Source: Tulasnella sp. 424 (taxonomy: Eukaryota > Basidiomycota > Agaricomycetes > Cantharellales > Tulasnellaceae). Taken from it: a stretch of DNA of 34,629 nucleotides. The position numbers and the translations under genes were made by a program. Of this stretch, positions 23,236 to 34,629 are shown one piece after another. Each line of letters starts with the position of its first letter. Within the stretch, counting starts at the first letter, position 1. The notes under the pieces were generated by a model. The model saw only the letters and a program-made list of their open reading frames with translations. It was not told the origin of the DNA and made no database searches. The DNA lies in the NCBI GenBank assembly GCA_019633425.1, contig WSUB01000287.1, forward strand, positions 1 to 34,629. The letters run 5' to 3'.

Positions 23236-24011
23236 TGGCGTCTTTCGAAGGACAGGGAAGAAAGGGTTCAAGGCGAATTAGCGCTTGCTTTTAAGCCTCT
23301 TTCCATTGACGAGGTGGATAGTGAGATTTGTTGGATAGGGGCCACGTTTTGATGGCGCGGGAAATGCCGGGAACACGCGGGGACCATTTTTGTGAGAGAT
23401 CACGTCCGACTTCAACTCATCATCCGTCTCCCATAGCCAATAAGATCAGCTCGAGGGCAAATACCAGCAACAGGCCAACAGGTAAGCCATCCTTCCTTTT
23501 CCCTTCCCTTGCCTCTGCTCACAACAGTCCCCCTCATCCTCCCTCTCCTCCTCTCCCCATTCCATCACCCTATCAAAATACCCAACCAGCCTAATTTTCT
23601 ATCCCACGACCACTAAATCGCCTTTTCCTCAATCCAACGCCCTCAATTTGGCAATTCCCAGCTTCAAAGAGCAACACTCTTGACTCCCTCTCTCAGCCCT
23701 CTCCTACTTTGGCTCCTCCTTTTTTTTGAGGTGGTCGTCGTTACCGTCGACGGGGCTGTGGTGGCAAATTGTGTTCTGTTATCAACCCACTTGGTCTTTC
23801 CCCTCTCATCCCCCAACACTCAACGCTACCGACCTCACCCCCTCATCCCATCCATCTCTCATATAAGGTGAGCACTTTGATGCAGAGTTGCAATTTGGGC
23901 GGTGTTGTTTTGCCACCCCTCCCCCCCTCTTCGGTCGCTTACCCCCAGGTGTGCTTCTGTTGTGTCTCTTTCCCAAGGTCTGCTCCCCTCCATCGTCTCT
24001 TTTCTCCAACG
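23236..24011 (+). promoter_or_regulatory. Upstream region of the forkhead gene
   Basis: Unique sequence after the array edge. Long pyrimidine-rich stretches (about 23490-23720 and 23910-23945) are typical of fungal promoters and leaders. A GT-AG pair at 23868-23948 (GTGAGC donor, CCCCAG acceptor, 81 nt) could be a 5'-UTR intron. No coding exon is required here, since the ATG at 24012 begins a good basic N-terminus. Confidence 0.45.
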
Positions 24012-26573
<2,562 letters not shown>

Positions 26574-27089
26574 TTTTTTTGAGTTCCGGTGTAAAGTGAA
26601 GTGGTTTGGTGTCTACGACGGCTCCTTTGACTAAACACACGTTTCTACTAAGTACTGCGTTTACGACTTCTCTCTGTCATCTACTAACACTGTATTGCCC
26701 AATCCCCTAACGATTTCCTTTTTTTTCCCTTTTCCTTCTATGTTCGTCTTTCTCTTCGTATGTGCCTTTTATAACCATCACTTTTCCCTACTCTCTTCGG
26801 TTCTCGAGCTCCGGTGTTTTGTGTGATGATGGTGATTGTTGTTTGGAGCTGCAAGGGTGTATTGTAATTACTTTGACGTTTTGGCTTTTTCTTACAAATT
26901 GGGATTATTACCCTAGGTTTCTCCGTGGACGGTCGTGTGCGAGTGGTCCGATACTCATTCTCACATCTGGGCACCTCAATGCGAATTACCCGAATGACAC
27001 ACGCAGCAATCGCTCAATAGTCAAAACACAGCACGTCTCAATACATCGTCAAAAGATACATGAAAATGTACAACCTCCACTCCTCGCGT
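26574..27089. other. Convergent intergenic region (forkhead and deacetylase 3' ends)
   Basis: About 516 bp between the forkhead stop and the deacetylase stop, AT- and T-rich, presumably the two 3' UTRs. A near-identical copy lies at 30939-31463. No gene seen. Confidence 0.6.
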
Positions 27090-28328
27090 TTAGCACACCC
27101 AGGTGGAGTCCTTGGCGGTAGCACCACCGACGGTGGTGTACTGACCCTGAGGAACGGGCTCGCCGAGGCATTCAGACAAAGTGACGGGGTTCAAGCCCTT
27201 GTTCTTGGCCCAGGAAGCAATCCAGGGACCAAGAGTCTGAGCGGTGCTCTGAAGGGCATCGTGCTCGAGAGGGATGATCCTGGGGTTGGCACCGAGAGCG
27301 TTGAACACGGCCTGGGACTGCGACACGGAGTAGCCGTTCCAGTCTTGAGAGTCCAAGTTCCAGGAGACGGCCTTGTAGCCCAACGAGCCGAGGGTGGAGA
27401 GGACCTGAGCGTTGGTCTCGCCGTATGGTGGGCGGATCCACTTGGGCTTGATGCCCAAGATCTTCTTGAACGCGGTCTCGAGCTTGGTGATCTCGGTGGT
27501 GATTTGGGCGGTGGAGAGGGTTGGCAAGTGGGGGTGGTCCCAGGTGTGCGAGGCGACTTGGTGGCCCGAGTTGAAAGCCCTAAAAAGGTTGTGTCAGAAT
27601 GACATTGAAAAGGATGATGGATCAGGTTTTTGGTGACCCACTTCTTGACGACGTCGGCGTAGTCGTAGATGCAGCCGTACAGCTTGCCACACATGAAGAA
27701 AGTGGCCTTGACGCCAGCAGAGTTGAGCGAGTCGCTGAACAGAAGACAGTGAAGGTTAGTTTCCACGAAGCCATACCGAACGGTAAACGTCGGACTGACA
27801 TCAAGCCAGAAGTCCACTGGTAAGGACCGTCATCGAAAGTGATGGCAATGGTGTTGTTCTTGGTGCAGCCGGTGACGAGAGTACCAAGAGGAAGCTCGGT
27901 ACCGCCGGAGCCTCCAGCGGGGGTCGTGGTTGTGCTACCGCCGGGGGTCGTGGTCGTGGCCCTGGTGGTGGTGGTAGTTCCACCGCTGGATCCAGGAAGG
28001 CACTTGGTGGATCGCATTAGTGTCTCGCACGGAATACGGTGACGGTTTCGAGGTTACCTGGCTGTACCAGGCATTGCTGTAGACGCAAGTGGAGCCGGCA
28101 ACGCAGGTGGTCGCTAAATTGTATAGTTAGTTGCATGTTAAGGATCATGCTATGGCGCCATGCACTTACGTCCACTCCAACCTTGGCCTCCACATTGGCC
28201 TTTGGAAACCACAAATTTAGAGCGTGTATATTTTGCACAGCAAGGATATACTCACCATATACAGCGGACTGTGCGTTTGCAACAGTGATCAGAGTGGTCG
28301 CAAGAGCCAAGGAGGTGAAGGTCTTCAT
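27090..28328 (-). CDS. Secreted CBM1-CE4 polysaccharide (chitin/acetylxylan) deacetylase, copy 1
   Basis: Predicted 314-aa protein. Exons, 5' to 3': 28328-28256, 28199-28170, 28113-28058, 28002-27800, 27734-27642, 27579-27090. Residues 1-20 are a signal peptide (MKTFTSLALATTLITVANA). Residues 25-56 are a fungal CBM1 module (GQCGGQGW, PTTC, NAWYSQC), then a Thr/Gly/Pro linker to about 95. The NodB (CE4) domain follows with all motifs: TFDDGP (catalytic base D110, metal ligand D111), HTWDH (metal ligands H163 and H167), RPPYG 201-205, DSQDW 228-232, LEHD 256-259. It should remove N- or O-acetyl groups from a polysaccharide outside the cell. CBM1 usually binds cellulose, and sometimes chitin, so chitin or acetylated xylan are both possible substrates. 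Intron 5 uses a GTGGGT donor, which restores KKAFNSGHQVASH. Confidence 0.88.
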
Positions 28329-28396
28329 TTTTGTTTTCTTGTCTTCGTGAGTGGCGTTATGCAAGATGAGGAATCCTCTCCTACGTACTAGGAGTC

Positions 28397-28404
28397 CTTA
28401 TATA
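28397..28404 (-). promoter_or_regulatory. TATA box of deacetylase copy 1
   Basis: TATATAAG on the minus strand, 69 bases upstream of the ATG at 28328. The same motif lies at the same distance in the duplicated gene. Confidence 0.6.
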
Positions 28405-29031
28405 CGGTGGCGTCCTTGGAGTCCTCGACGCTTCGAACGAGTTCGAGCTCGGGAATGTTTCCCTCATGGGGAAACGCTGGCCAGGTGTCTCTCACGAATG
28501 GAGAAGAACAACATGTCTCGTAGTTGATGGAATAAACGTAGTGCAGTGTTGCCGCATTCAAAATGCCAAGAGAAGCCAAGCGCGAGGGCGGCCGAATGGG
28601 AAAAGAAGATGAGGCGGGCCAAGGGCCTTGCCATGGGCATGGCCCAATCTCGGCGTAGCTATCGAACTCTGAGAAGACCGAAAGCTTCGGGTTTTCTGCG
28701 TCAATTTCGAGGGCCAAGAGATTTTTACATTCATTCGCACATCTCCACTCCGTATAAATGTCTCGTTGGCTGAACTTGAGGGGCCCGAGTTGGAGCCGAC
28801 TTCGAACGATATCGCCATCCACCGGATGGGGTCAAGGTCATCCGCCCTCTCCCCCTGAACATCGAAACGTGTTGGATTTCTTCCCGTGTCTCTAGGAACC
28901 TTGATGTCAGTTCTGAGTGCGGATTCTCGGAAGGATACGGGTGGTAGATCCCCGTTAGACTTATTGCGACCGAGGCAGATCTACAAAAGGAGAAGGCTGC
29001 GGTCAACCAACCTGTTTGAGAGCATTCCTAA
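28405..29031. other. Deacetylase upstream region and duplication junction
   Basis: Promoter-side sequence of deacetylase copy 1, matched by 32791-33403. The match ends at GAGAGCATTC (29018-29027). After four extra bases (CTAA) the sequence jumps into forkhead intron 2 (CTCTTTTAG, 29032). Short open frames here are not supported as genes. Confidence 0.6.
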
Positions 29032-30938
29032 CTCTTTTAGTCCAGAGGAAAGAAAGCCAAAGCTGCAGCAGAGGCTGCTGCCAGAGCTGCTGCCGAAGGT
29101 GGTGCGAATGGAGGAGTCATGCCTCACGCACGTCCCCCCACCATGGCGAACGGGTTGCATCCTGACGTCTACGGCGCCCCGAACCACCACGCTCCCGGCG
29201 GTGGATACGACGAGGAATACGAGTACGATAACGGGGATGGGTACGACGATCAGTACGACGATGACGGTGAGGACGGCGATGATGACGACGGGGATGAAGG
29301 TGGTGCTTATGGAATACTTTTCGGGACAGCTCACTCCCCAGGCGTTTTGTGACACCGTGACTGCTGAAAGGGTTCTGGGTCATAGCTCTCGTAGATTATG
29401 TCATCACTCACGGGCCTGACGGCAGGTCTAGTCACCTAGCACCGGGCCGAGTGTCGCCGGAGAATGGGGCACGCGAGTGACGATCCTTCATGAAAACCTA
29501 CTCTGGGCGAGGAAATCCAAATCGTCCTGCGAAACCCAAAATCGAAATTCTTAAATTTTAAAAATCTATAAATTCAACTCTAATTTTTCAAAAATAAACT
29601 ATAATGACCTCAAATTTACTGTATGGACTTGGATTGAGGCACTCATGTATATCCCGGTCGCTTCCTCAATCCCGTAAACGGCGAGCAACAAGAGATTAAA
29701 GGCGAAGATCAAATGACAAACGGTGAGGGTTGAGCGACAAGCAGCGTCGTCAAATGGCAAATGGCGGAAGAAAGATAAAATATGAAAGGCCATGAGCAGC
29801 GTGCAGAAGGCAAGGATTAAAATGTGTGCAGTGAAACTTAAACGGTCCAAGGCGAAGAGCGAGGGTACTCGGTGACAGGTTAGTTAGAGACTAGCATGTG
29901 GGGGAAGATGAAGGGTGAATTCATTGACGAAATGAGCGGGGTCGCGGTCACGGAACTTGTCGACATGGGTGCTGAAGGCCCAGATGATGACGGGGAGTGG
30001 GAACCTCGAGCGAGGAAGAAGAGAAGGTCGGATGCTACGGGTCCCGGACCTACTCCTGCTTCGCCGTACAGCGGGGGATCCGGCCCCCAGCAGAACAGCA
30101 GGAACGGGAGTCGACACCCCAGTTCGTCTGGCCGGCCTCAACACCCGCACCAGCAACAGCACCCTCACGTGTATCATCAGCCGTACCCTCCTCCTCAACC
30201 TGGCATGCCTCCACCTCCGCCGCAACAGCACCGAGGTGGACCTTACCCGCCACCCCAACGCGTCGCACATCGTCGCTCCTGGTCAGGCGGGACCGTACTA
30301 CGACCAGCGCCGTACCAGGCGTATTATGATCCCAATACGGTCACGACGCATCATCCTGGGTACCCGCCTCCTCAAGGTGGGACTCCCCCTACGCACCCGC
30401 ACCCGCACGCGTAACAGCAGCAACAGCAGGCGCCTCGGCCGAATATCGACCCTGCGTTGATGGACGATCGGCCTGGTACCAGGGGGGCGGTGGGGAGCAA
30501 GATGCTGGGTACGCAGGCAGTCCGAGCATCCCTCACAACGCGGCCGCAGCGAGCGCGGCCTACCGCCGACAACCTCAGCAATTTGCACCGGGGCAGCAAC
30601 AAGGGTTGAACCGCCAGCAGTACTACGCTAACCAGTACCCCCCGACCCCTCCACCGGGTCAACAACCTCCCGCTGGGTACCCCCCACCCCCTCCTCCTCA
30701 GCAACAGGCTGGGGGCAGGAAAGGAGTACCGTACCCCGCACCTCCGCCGTCGTCGAATTCCTCGAGGGCTACTGGGCAACCTGCGCCGCCTCCGATTGCG
30801 AGCTACTATTCGAGGACGCAAGGCACGGGCGCTGGTGGGTACGATGCGGCTGGTCCGGGTGGACAGTACGAGGCGTACACGCCCAGCGGTGCGTATGGTG
30901 CTAGTCAGCAGCCGCAACAGGCGAGAAGTGCGAGTTGA
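29032..30938 (+). pseudogene. Forkhead gene 3' fragment, interrupted
   Basis: Copy of forkhead exon 3 (from the intron acceptor at 29040) without promoter, first two exons or DNA-binding domain. Damage: a 15-nt in-frame deletion near 29120, a 660-bp insertion at 29308-29967, a 1-nt insertion near 30257, a deletion near 30305, a TAA at 30412-30414 and a further deletion near 30480. The last part (30606-30938) is again open and close to the parent C-terminus. It keeps the acidic run and the RARKKRRS signal on opposite sides of the insertion. Not expected to give a functional regulator. Confidence 0.85.
29308..29967. mobile_element. 660-bp insertion in the forkhead copy, unclassified
   Basis: Absent from the parent copy, where GGTGGTGCT runs straight into GAAGGCCC (25494 onward). 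It is flanked by the six bases GGTGCT on both sides (29302-29307 and 29968-29973). It begins TATGGAATACTTTTCGGG and ends CTTGTCGACATG; I see no clear terminal inverted repeats. An AT-rich patch (29545-29620) and a purine-rich block (29690-29850) stand out from the surrounding CG-rich repeat. A solo LTR or a small unclassified transposon are the main options. Confidence 0.6.
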
Positions 30939-31463
30939 TTTTTCGAGTTCCGGTGTAAAGTGAAGTGGTTTGGTGTCTACAATGGCTCCTTTGACTAAAC
31001 ACACGTTTATACTAAGTACTGCGTTTACGACTTCTCCTCTGTCATCTACTAACACTGTATTACCCAATCCCCTAACGATTTCTCTTTTTCTTTTTTTTTC
31101 CCTTCTATGTTCGTCTTTTTCTTCGTATGTGCCTTTTATAACCATCACTTTTCCCTACTCTCTTCGGTTCTCGAGCTCCGGCGTTTTGTGTGATGATGGT
31201 GATTGTTGTTTGGAGCTGCAAGGGTGTATTGTAATTACTTTGACGTTTTGGCTTTTCTTACGAATTGGGATTATTACCCTAGGTTTCTCCGTGGGTGTCG
31301 TGTGCGAGTGGTCCGAAACTCGTCCTCAGTGCGGTTAATATCTGGGCACCTATTGGATCTCAATGCGAATTACCCGAATGTCACACCCAGCAGTCGCTCG
31401 ATAATCAAAACACAGCAACGTCTCATTACATCGTCAAAAGATACATGAAATTGTACAACCTGT
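30939..31463. other. Duplicated convergent intergenic region
   Basis: Copy of 26574-27089 with small indels. Serves as 3' flank of deacetylase copy 2. No gene seen. Confidence 0.6.
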
Positions 31464-32713
31464 TTAGCACACCCAAGTGGAGTCCTTGGCGGTAGCACCA
31501 CCGACGGTGGTATACTGACCCTGAGGAACGGGCTCGCCGAGGCACTCAGACAAGGTGACGGGGTTCAAGCCCTTGTTCTTGGCCCAGGAAGCAATCCAGG
31601 GACCAAGAGTTTGAGCGGTGGTCTGAAGGGCATCGTGCTCGAGGGGGATGATCTTGGGGTTGGCACCGAGAGCGTTGAACACGGCCTCGGACTGTGCCAC
31701 GGAGTAGCCGTTCCAGTCCTGAGAGTCCAAGTTCCAGCTGACGGCCTTGTAGCCCAACGAGCCGAGGGTGGAGAGGACCTGAGCGTTGGTCTCGCCGTAT
31801 GGTGGGCGGATCCACTTGGGCTTGATGCCCAAGATCTTCTTGAACGCGGTCTCGAGCTTGGTGATCTCGGTGGTGACATCGGCGGTGGAGAGGGTTGGCA
31901 AGTGGGGGTGGTCCCAGGTGTGAGAGGCGACTTGGTGGCCCGAGTTGAAAGCCCTAAAAGAGGATTGAAAAGCGTTAGGAAGAACGGGGGGCTCTGTGGA
32001 GATCGTTAACCCACTTCTTGACGACGTCGGCATAGTCGTAGATGCAGCCGTACAGCTTGCCGCACATGAAGAAAGTAGCCTTGACGCCAGCAGAGTTGAG
32101 CGAGTCGCTAACCAGAAGACAGCAAAGTTAGTTTCACGAGCTATGTATTGCGGGATGGCAAAACGCCCCGACTGACATCAAGCCAGAAGTCCACTGGTAA
32201 GGACCGTCATCGAAAGTGATGGCAATGGTGTTGTTCTTGGTGCAGCCGGTGACGAGAGTACCAAGAGGAACCTCGGTTCCGCCGGTGGAGCCAGCAGTGG
32301 TGGTGGTTGTGCTACCGGTTTTGGTCGTGGTCGTGGTCGTGGCCTTGGAGGTGGTGGTGGTGCCACCGCTGGATCCAGGAAGGCACTTGGGGGGGATTGA
32401 TTAGTATCTCGCACGGAACACGGTGACGGTTTCGAGGTTACCTGGCTGTACCAGTCGTTGCTGTAGACGCAAGTGGACCCGGCAGCGCAGGTGGTCGCTA
32501 GAAGGTTACAGTTAGTTGCATGTTAATATCATGCTATGGCGCCAAGCACTTACGTCCAGTCCAACCGATGCCTCCACATTGGCCTTTGGAAACCAAAAAA
32601 TTTAGAGCGTGAATATCCTGCGCAGCAAGGATGTACTCACCGTAGACAGCGGACTGTGCGTTTGCAACAGTGATCAGAGTAGTCGCGAGAGCCAAGGAGG
32701 TGAAGGTCTTCAT
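31464..32713 (-). CDS. Secreted CBM1-CE4 polysaccharide (chitin/acetylxylan) deacetylase, copy 2
   Basis: Predicted 316-aa paralogue from the segmental duplication. Exons, 5' to 3': 32713-32641, 32583-32554, 32497-32442, 32385-32177, 32107-32015, 31953-31464, with the same intron phases as copy 1. Signal peptide and CBM1 (GQCGGIGWTG, NDWYSQC) are intact, with a few surface changes from copy 1. The Thr-rich linker is two residues longer. CE4 motifs are complete: TFDDGP with D112 and D113, metal ligands H165 and H169, then RPPYG, DSQDW and LEHD. The NodB domain is almost unchanged, while introns and flanks have drifted more, suggesting selection to keep the enzyme. Own TATA box upstream. Substrate as uncertain as for copy 1. 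Confidence 0.88.
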
Positions 32714-32782
32714 TTTTGTTTTCTTGTCTTCGTCAGTTTCTGTTAAACAAGGTGAGGAAATACCAGTAGCTCAGTAGCTTCC

Positions 32783-32790
32783 CTTATATA
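32783..32790 (-). promoter_or_regulatory. TATA box of deacetylase copy 2
   Basis: TATATAAG on the minus strand, 70 bases upstream of the ATG at 32713, matching the position in copy 1. Confidence 0.6.
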
Positions 32791-33403
32791 CTGTGGCGCT
32801 CTTGAACTCCTCGACGCTTCGAACGACCTCGGGAATCGTTCCCACATGGGGAAACGCTGGTGTTTCTCACAAATGGAGAATGGAAACGATGTGTCGAAGG
32901 TAAGAGAATGAACGCTGTCTAACGTTTCTAATTTCAGTTGCCAAGAAATGCCAAGCGCAAGGGCGACCGAGTGGGAAAAGAAGATGAGGCGGGCCATGGG
33001 CTGCCATGGGCAATGGCCCAATCTCGGCGTAGCTGTCGGACCCCGAGAAGACCGGAAGCTTCGGGTTTTCTGCGTCAATTTCGAGGGACAGGAGTTTTTT
33101 TTTGCATTCATTCACACACGTCACATTCGGATAGATGTTTCGTTGGCTGAACTTGAGGGGCCCGAGTTGGAGCCGACTTCCAACGATATCGCCATCGACC
33201 GGATGGGGCCAAGGTCATCCACCCTTCCCCCTGAACATCGAAACGTGTTGGATTTCTTCCCGTGTCTCTAGGAACCTTGATGTCAGTTCTGACTGCGGAT
33301 TCTCGGAAGGATACGGATGGTAGATCCCCGTTAGACTTGTCGCGACCGAGGCGGATCTACAAAAGGAGAAGGCTGCTGTCAACCAACCTGTTTGAGAGCA
33401 TTC
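32791..33403. other. Upstream region of deacetylase copy 2
   Basis: Counterpart of 28405-29027. Conserved for its full length up to GAGAGCATTC, consistent with a shared promoter. Short frames are not conserved as proteins between the two copies. Confidence 0.55.
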
Positions 33404-34629
33404 GGGGTGACTTCAGTTTCAGTAAAGCCTGCCCGAAAGAAGACTTACCCGCCGGAAAGGTTTGACAGATACAAATGAGGCAAAATGGCTTCGTTTGAAT
33501 ACCTCCTTGTCGAAGTGCAGAACGTTGACCGAACAAGGAGATTCAGCCCGCTTACGTAACCGCGAGAAATGCTGACGAACCGCAGCTCTCACTTTGGTCT
33601 CCGAATTTTGACCGACTCCTAATACACCAGCGAACTTTGGATCAGTTGATCAGCTTCTTTGATATCCGTAAATAATGGAAGCCAAGCTTCTGTCCGAGGA
33701 AGAAGGACGACTTTCCGGCCTCGGCGGCGAGGGAGGAATCCGATTCCGGTTACCTGTAACCCGCCACCCGTACGGAGGAAATGAACAAGGAGGGAATTTC
33801 CCAGCTTAACTCGTGCTTCACTCGGGCGCACTGCATCTGCCGTTCACGATATATTGCTTGCAATCGTAAGCGCGTTAGCATCCGCCTATTCCTACAATAT
33901 TTGTACAATCCAGTGCACTATGACGCGTGCATAACACGAGGCATAGTAAAAAAAAATCCTTTTTGCAGATAAACCTCAAGGAAAAGCGCTCATCTCAGTG
34001 AGGTTCCCGAGTCAAGCATTCACCCGGTGTCGCCCCCGAGCCATTTCAAGCGAGCGTAAAAACAAACTATGCAGCCGCCTTTAAAGTTGGTTGACTGTTG
34101 CACTAGTCAAATACCCTCCCATCCCAAAGCACGAAGCGCATCTGCTCTGCAACGTTAACTTGAACTCTCGGTGCCCAAGCTGAAACATTTCAACAGCCCT
34201 CCAAGACCGATAGCACTCTGAGAAATAATAGTTATGACAATTATGTAGGCGCGATAGACTTCAGGTAGGCCTTGGAAGTATGGGCTCGACGAGGCTCAGC
34301 TGACCAAGAACGCCCAGATCCCAGACCAGAAATCTTGATGCCCCAATTAAATCAGCATGCCGGTCAAGAGTTCTCAAAGGTATATGAGAGAAACCCCGCT
34401 TTATATACGCAAGGAGAGGATTCATACGCTAGATGTAGTTCCAAAGACCTAAAGCTTAAGTTATTACACTCTAAGCCGCAACCTTCCCTGCTACTCTATC
34501 GTACAAGGCGCCAGTTTCGGTGAAGCAGACCTCCCAAGGACCTTGCTCCTTCTGCTTCCAAATCCGGTAAAACACGTCGGCTGAGCAGAAATCGGAAGTG
34601 GTGAGGAACGGCCGACGTTGTAAATCGCG
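33404..34629. other. Unassigned right end
   Basis: Unique sequence with only short open frames (at most 83 codons) lacking recognisable motifs or convincing splice structure. No tRNA or repeat identified. Nothing supported here. Confidence 0.5.

Larger units (their letters stand above)
29032..33403. repeat. Segmental duplication, unit 2
   Basis: Direct copy of 25206-29027, lengthened by a 660-bp insertion and with several small deletions. The deacetylase copy stays intact while the forkhead part is broken. Sequence after 33403 (GGGGTGACTTC) is unique and is probably the original right neighbour. Confidence 0.85.

Noticed and set aside
23769..24011. N-terminal extension of the forkhead protein
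   Set aside because: No ATG in this stretch in frame; sequence is pyrimidine-rich leader and probably contains a 5'-UTR intron.
27060..27602. Plus-strand open frame of 180 codons opposite deacetylase copy 1
   Set aside because: Antisense shadow of a GC-rich third-position-biased CE4 exon; the same shadow appears at 31611-32009 opposite copy 2.
28546..28773. Plus-strand frame shared by both deacetylase upstream regions (also 32948-33271)
   Set aside because: The frame is not kept between the two copies, which differ by frame-changing indels; better explained as duplicated promoter DNA.
29599..29850. Hydrophobic 83-codon minus-strand frame inside the 660-bp insertion
   Set aside because: No ATG start and no recognised motif; likely a chance frame in purine-rich DNA.
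33900..34030. Possible tRNA-like segment
   Set aside because: No cloverleaf with paired acceptor stem or GTTCRA-type T loop could be built.

Overview
The window reads as nuclear DNA of a mushroom-forming basidiomycete (Agaricomycetes). The signs are many short introns (about 48-96 nt, GT-AG), a TKL-type protein kinase family expanded in tandem, an AP-1/YAP1-like bZIP remnant, a CBM1-linked carbohydrate esterase, and a Pro/Gln-rich forkhead factor. No operon, bacterial signal, rRNA, tRNA or CRISPR was seen.

Left part (1-23235): a tandem array of a repeated locus. A spacer module of about 0.6-0.9 kb starts at 1, 7536, 16518 and 22635. Three intact 15-exon genes (3436-6612, 12143-15340, 18062-21250) encode 774-781 residue proteins: a disordered N-terminus, a six-repeat kelch beta-propeller, then a complete TKL-like kinase domain. 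All intron positions and phases are the same in the three copies, so they arose by DNA-level tandem duplication. Before copies 1 and 2 lie two decayed genes (965-2542, 8509-11278) in which the N-terminus and leucine zipper of a YAP1-like bZIP are joined to a related kinase domain. The second carries a 670-bp transposon-like element with about 200-bp terminal inverted repeats and a 9-bp target duplication. The empty site is preserved in the first pseudogene. A kinase 3' fragment (21666-21936) marks a further recombination.

Right part (23236-34629): a forkhead transcription factor gene (24012-26573, 801 aa) is convergent with a secreted CBM1-CE4 polysaccharide deacetylase gene (27090-28328, minus, 314 aa). 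A tandem segmental duplication (25206-29027 copied at 29032-33403) produced a second intact deacetylase (31464-32713, 316 aa). It also made a forkhead 3' fragment without DNA-binding domain, broken by a 660-bp insertion, a frameshift and a stop. The last 1.2 kb holds nothing I recognise.

The kelch-kinases are probably cytosolic or nuclear signalling proteins whose propeller binds partners. The deacetylases are secreted and act on wall polysaccharide. No functional link between the two halves is visible. Exon models were built by hand from splice signals and comparison among paralogues.
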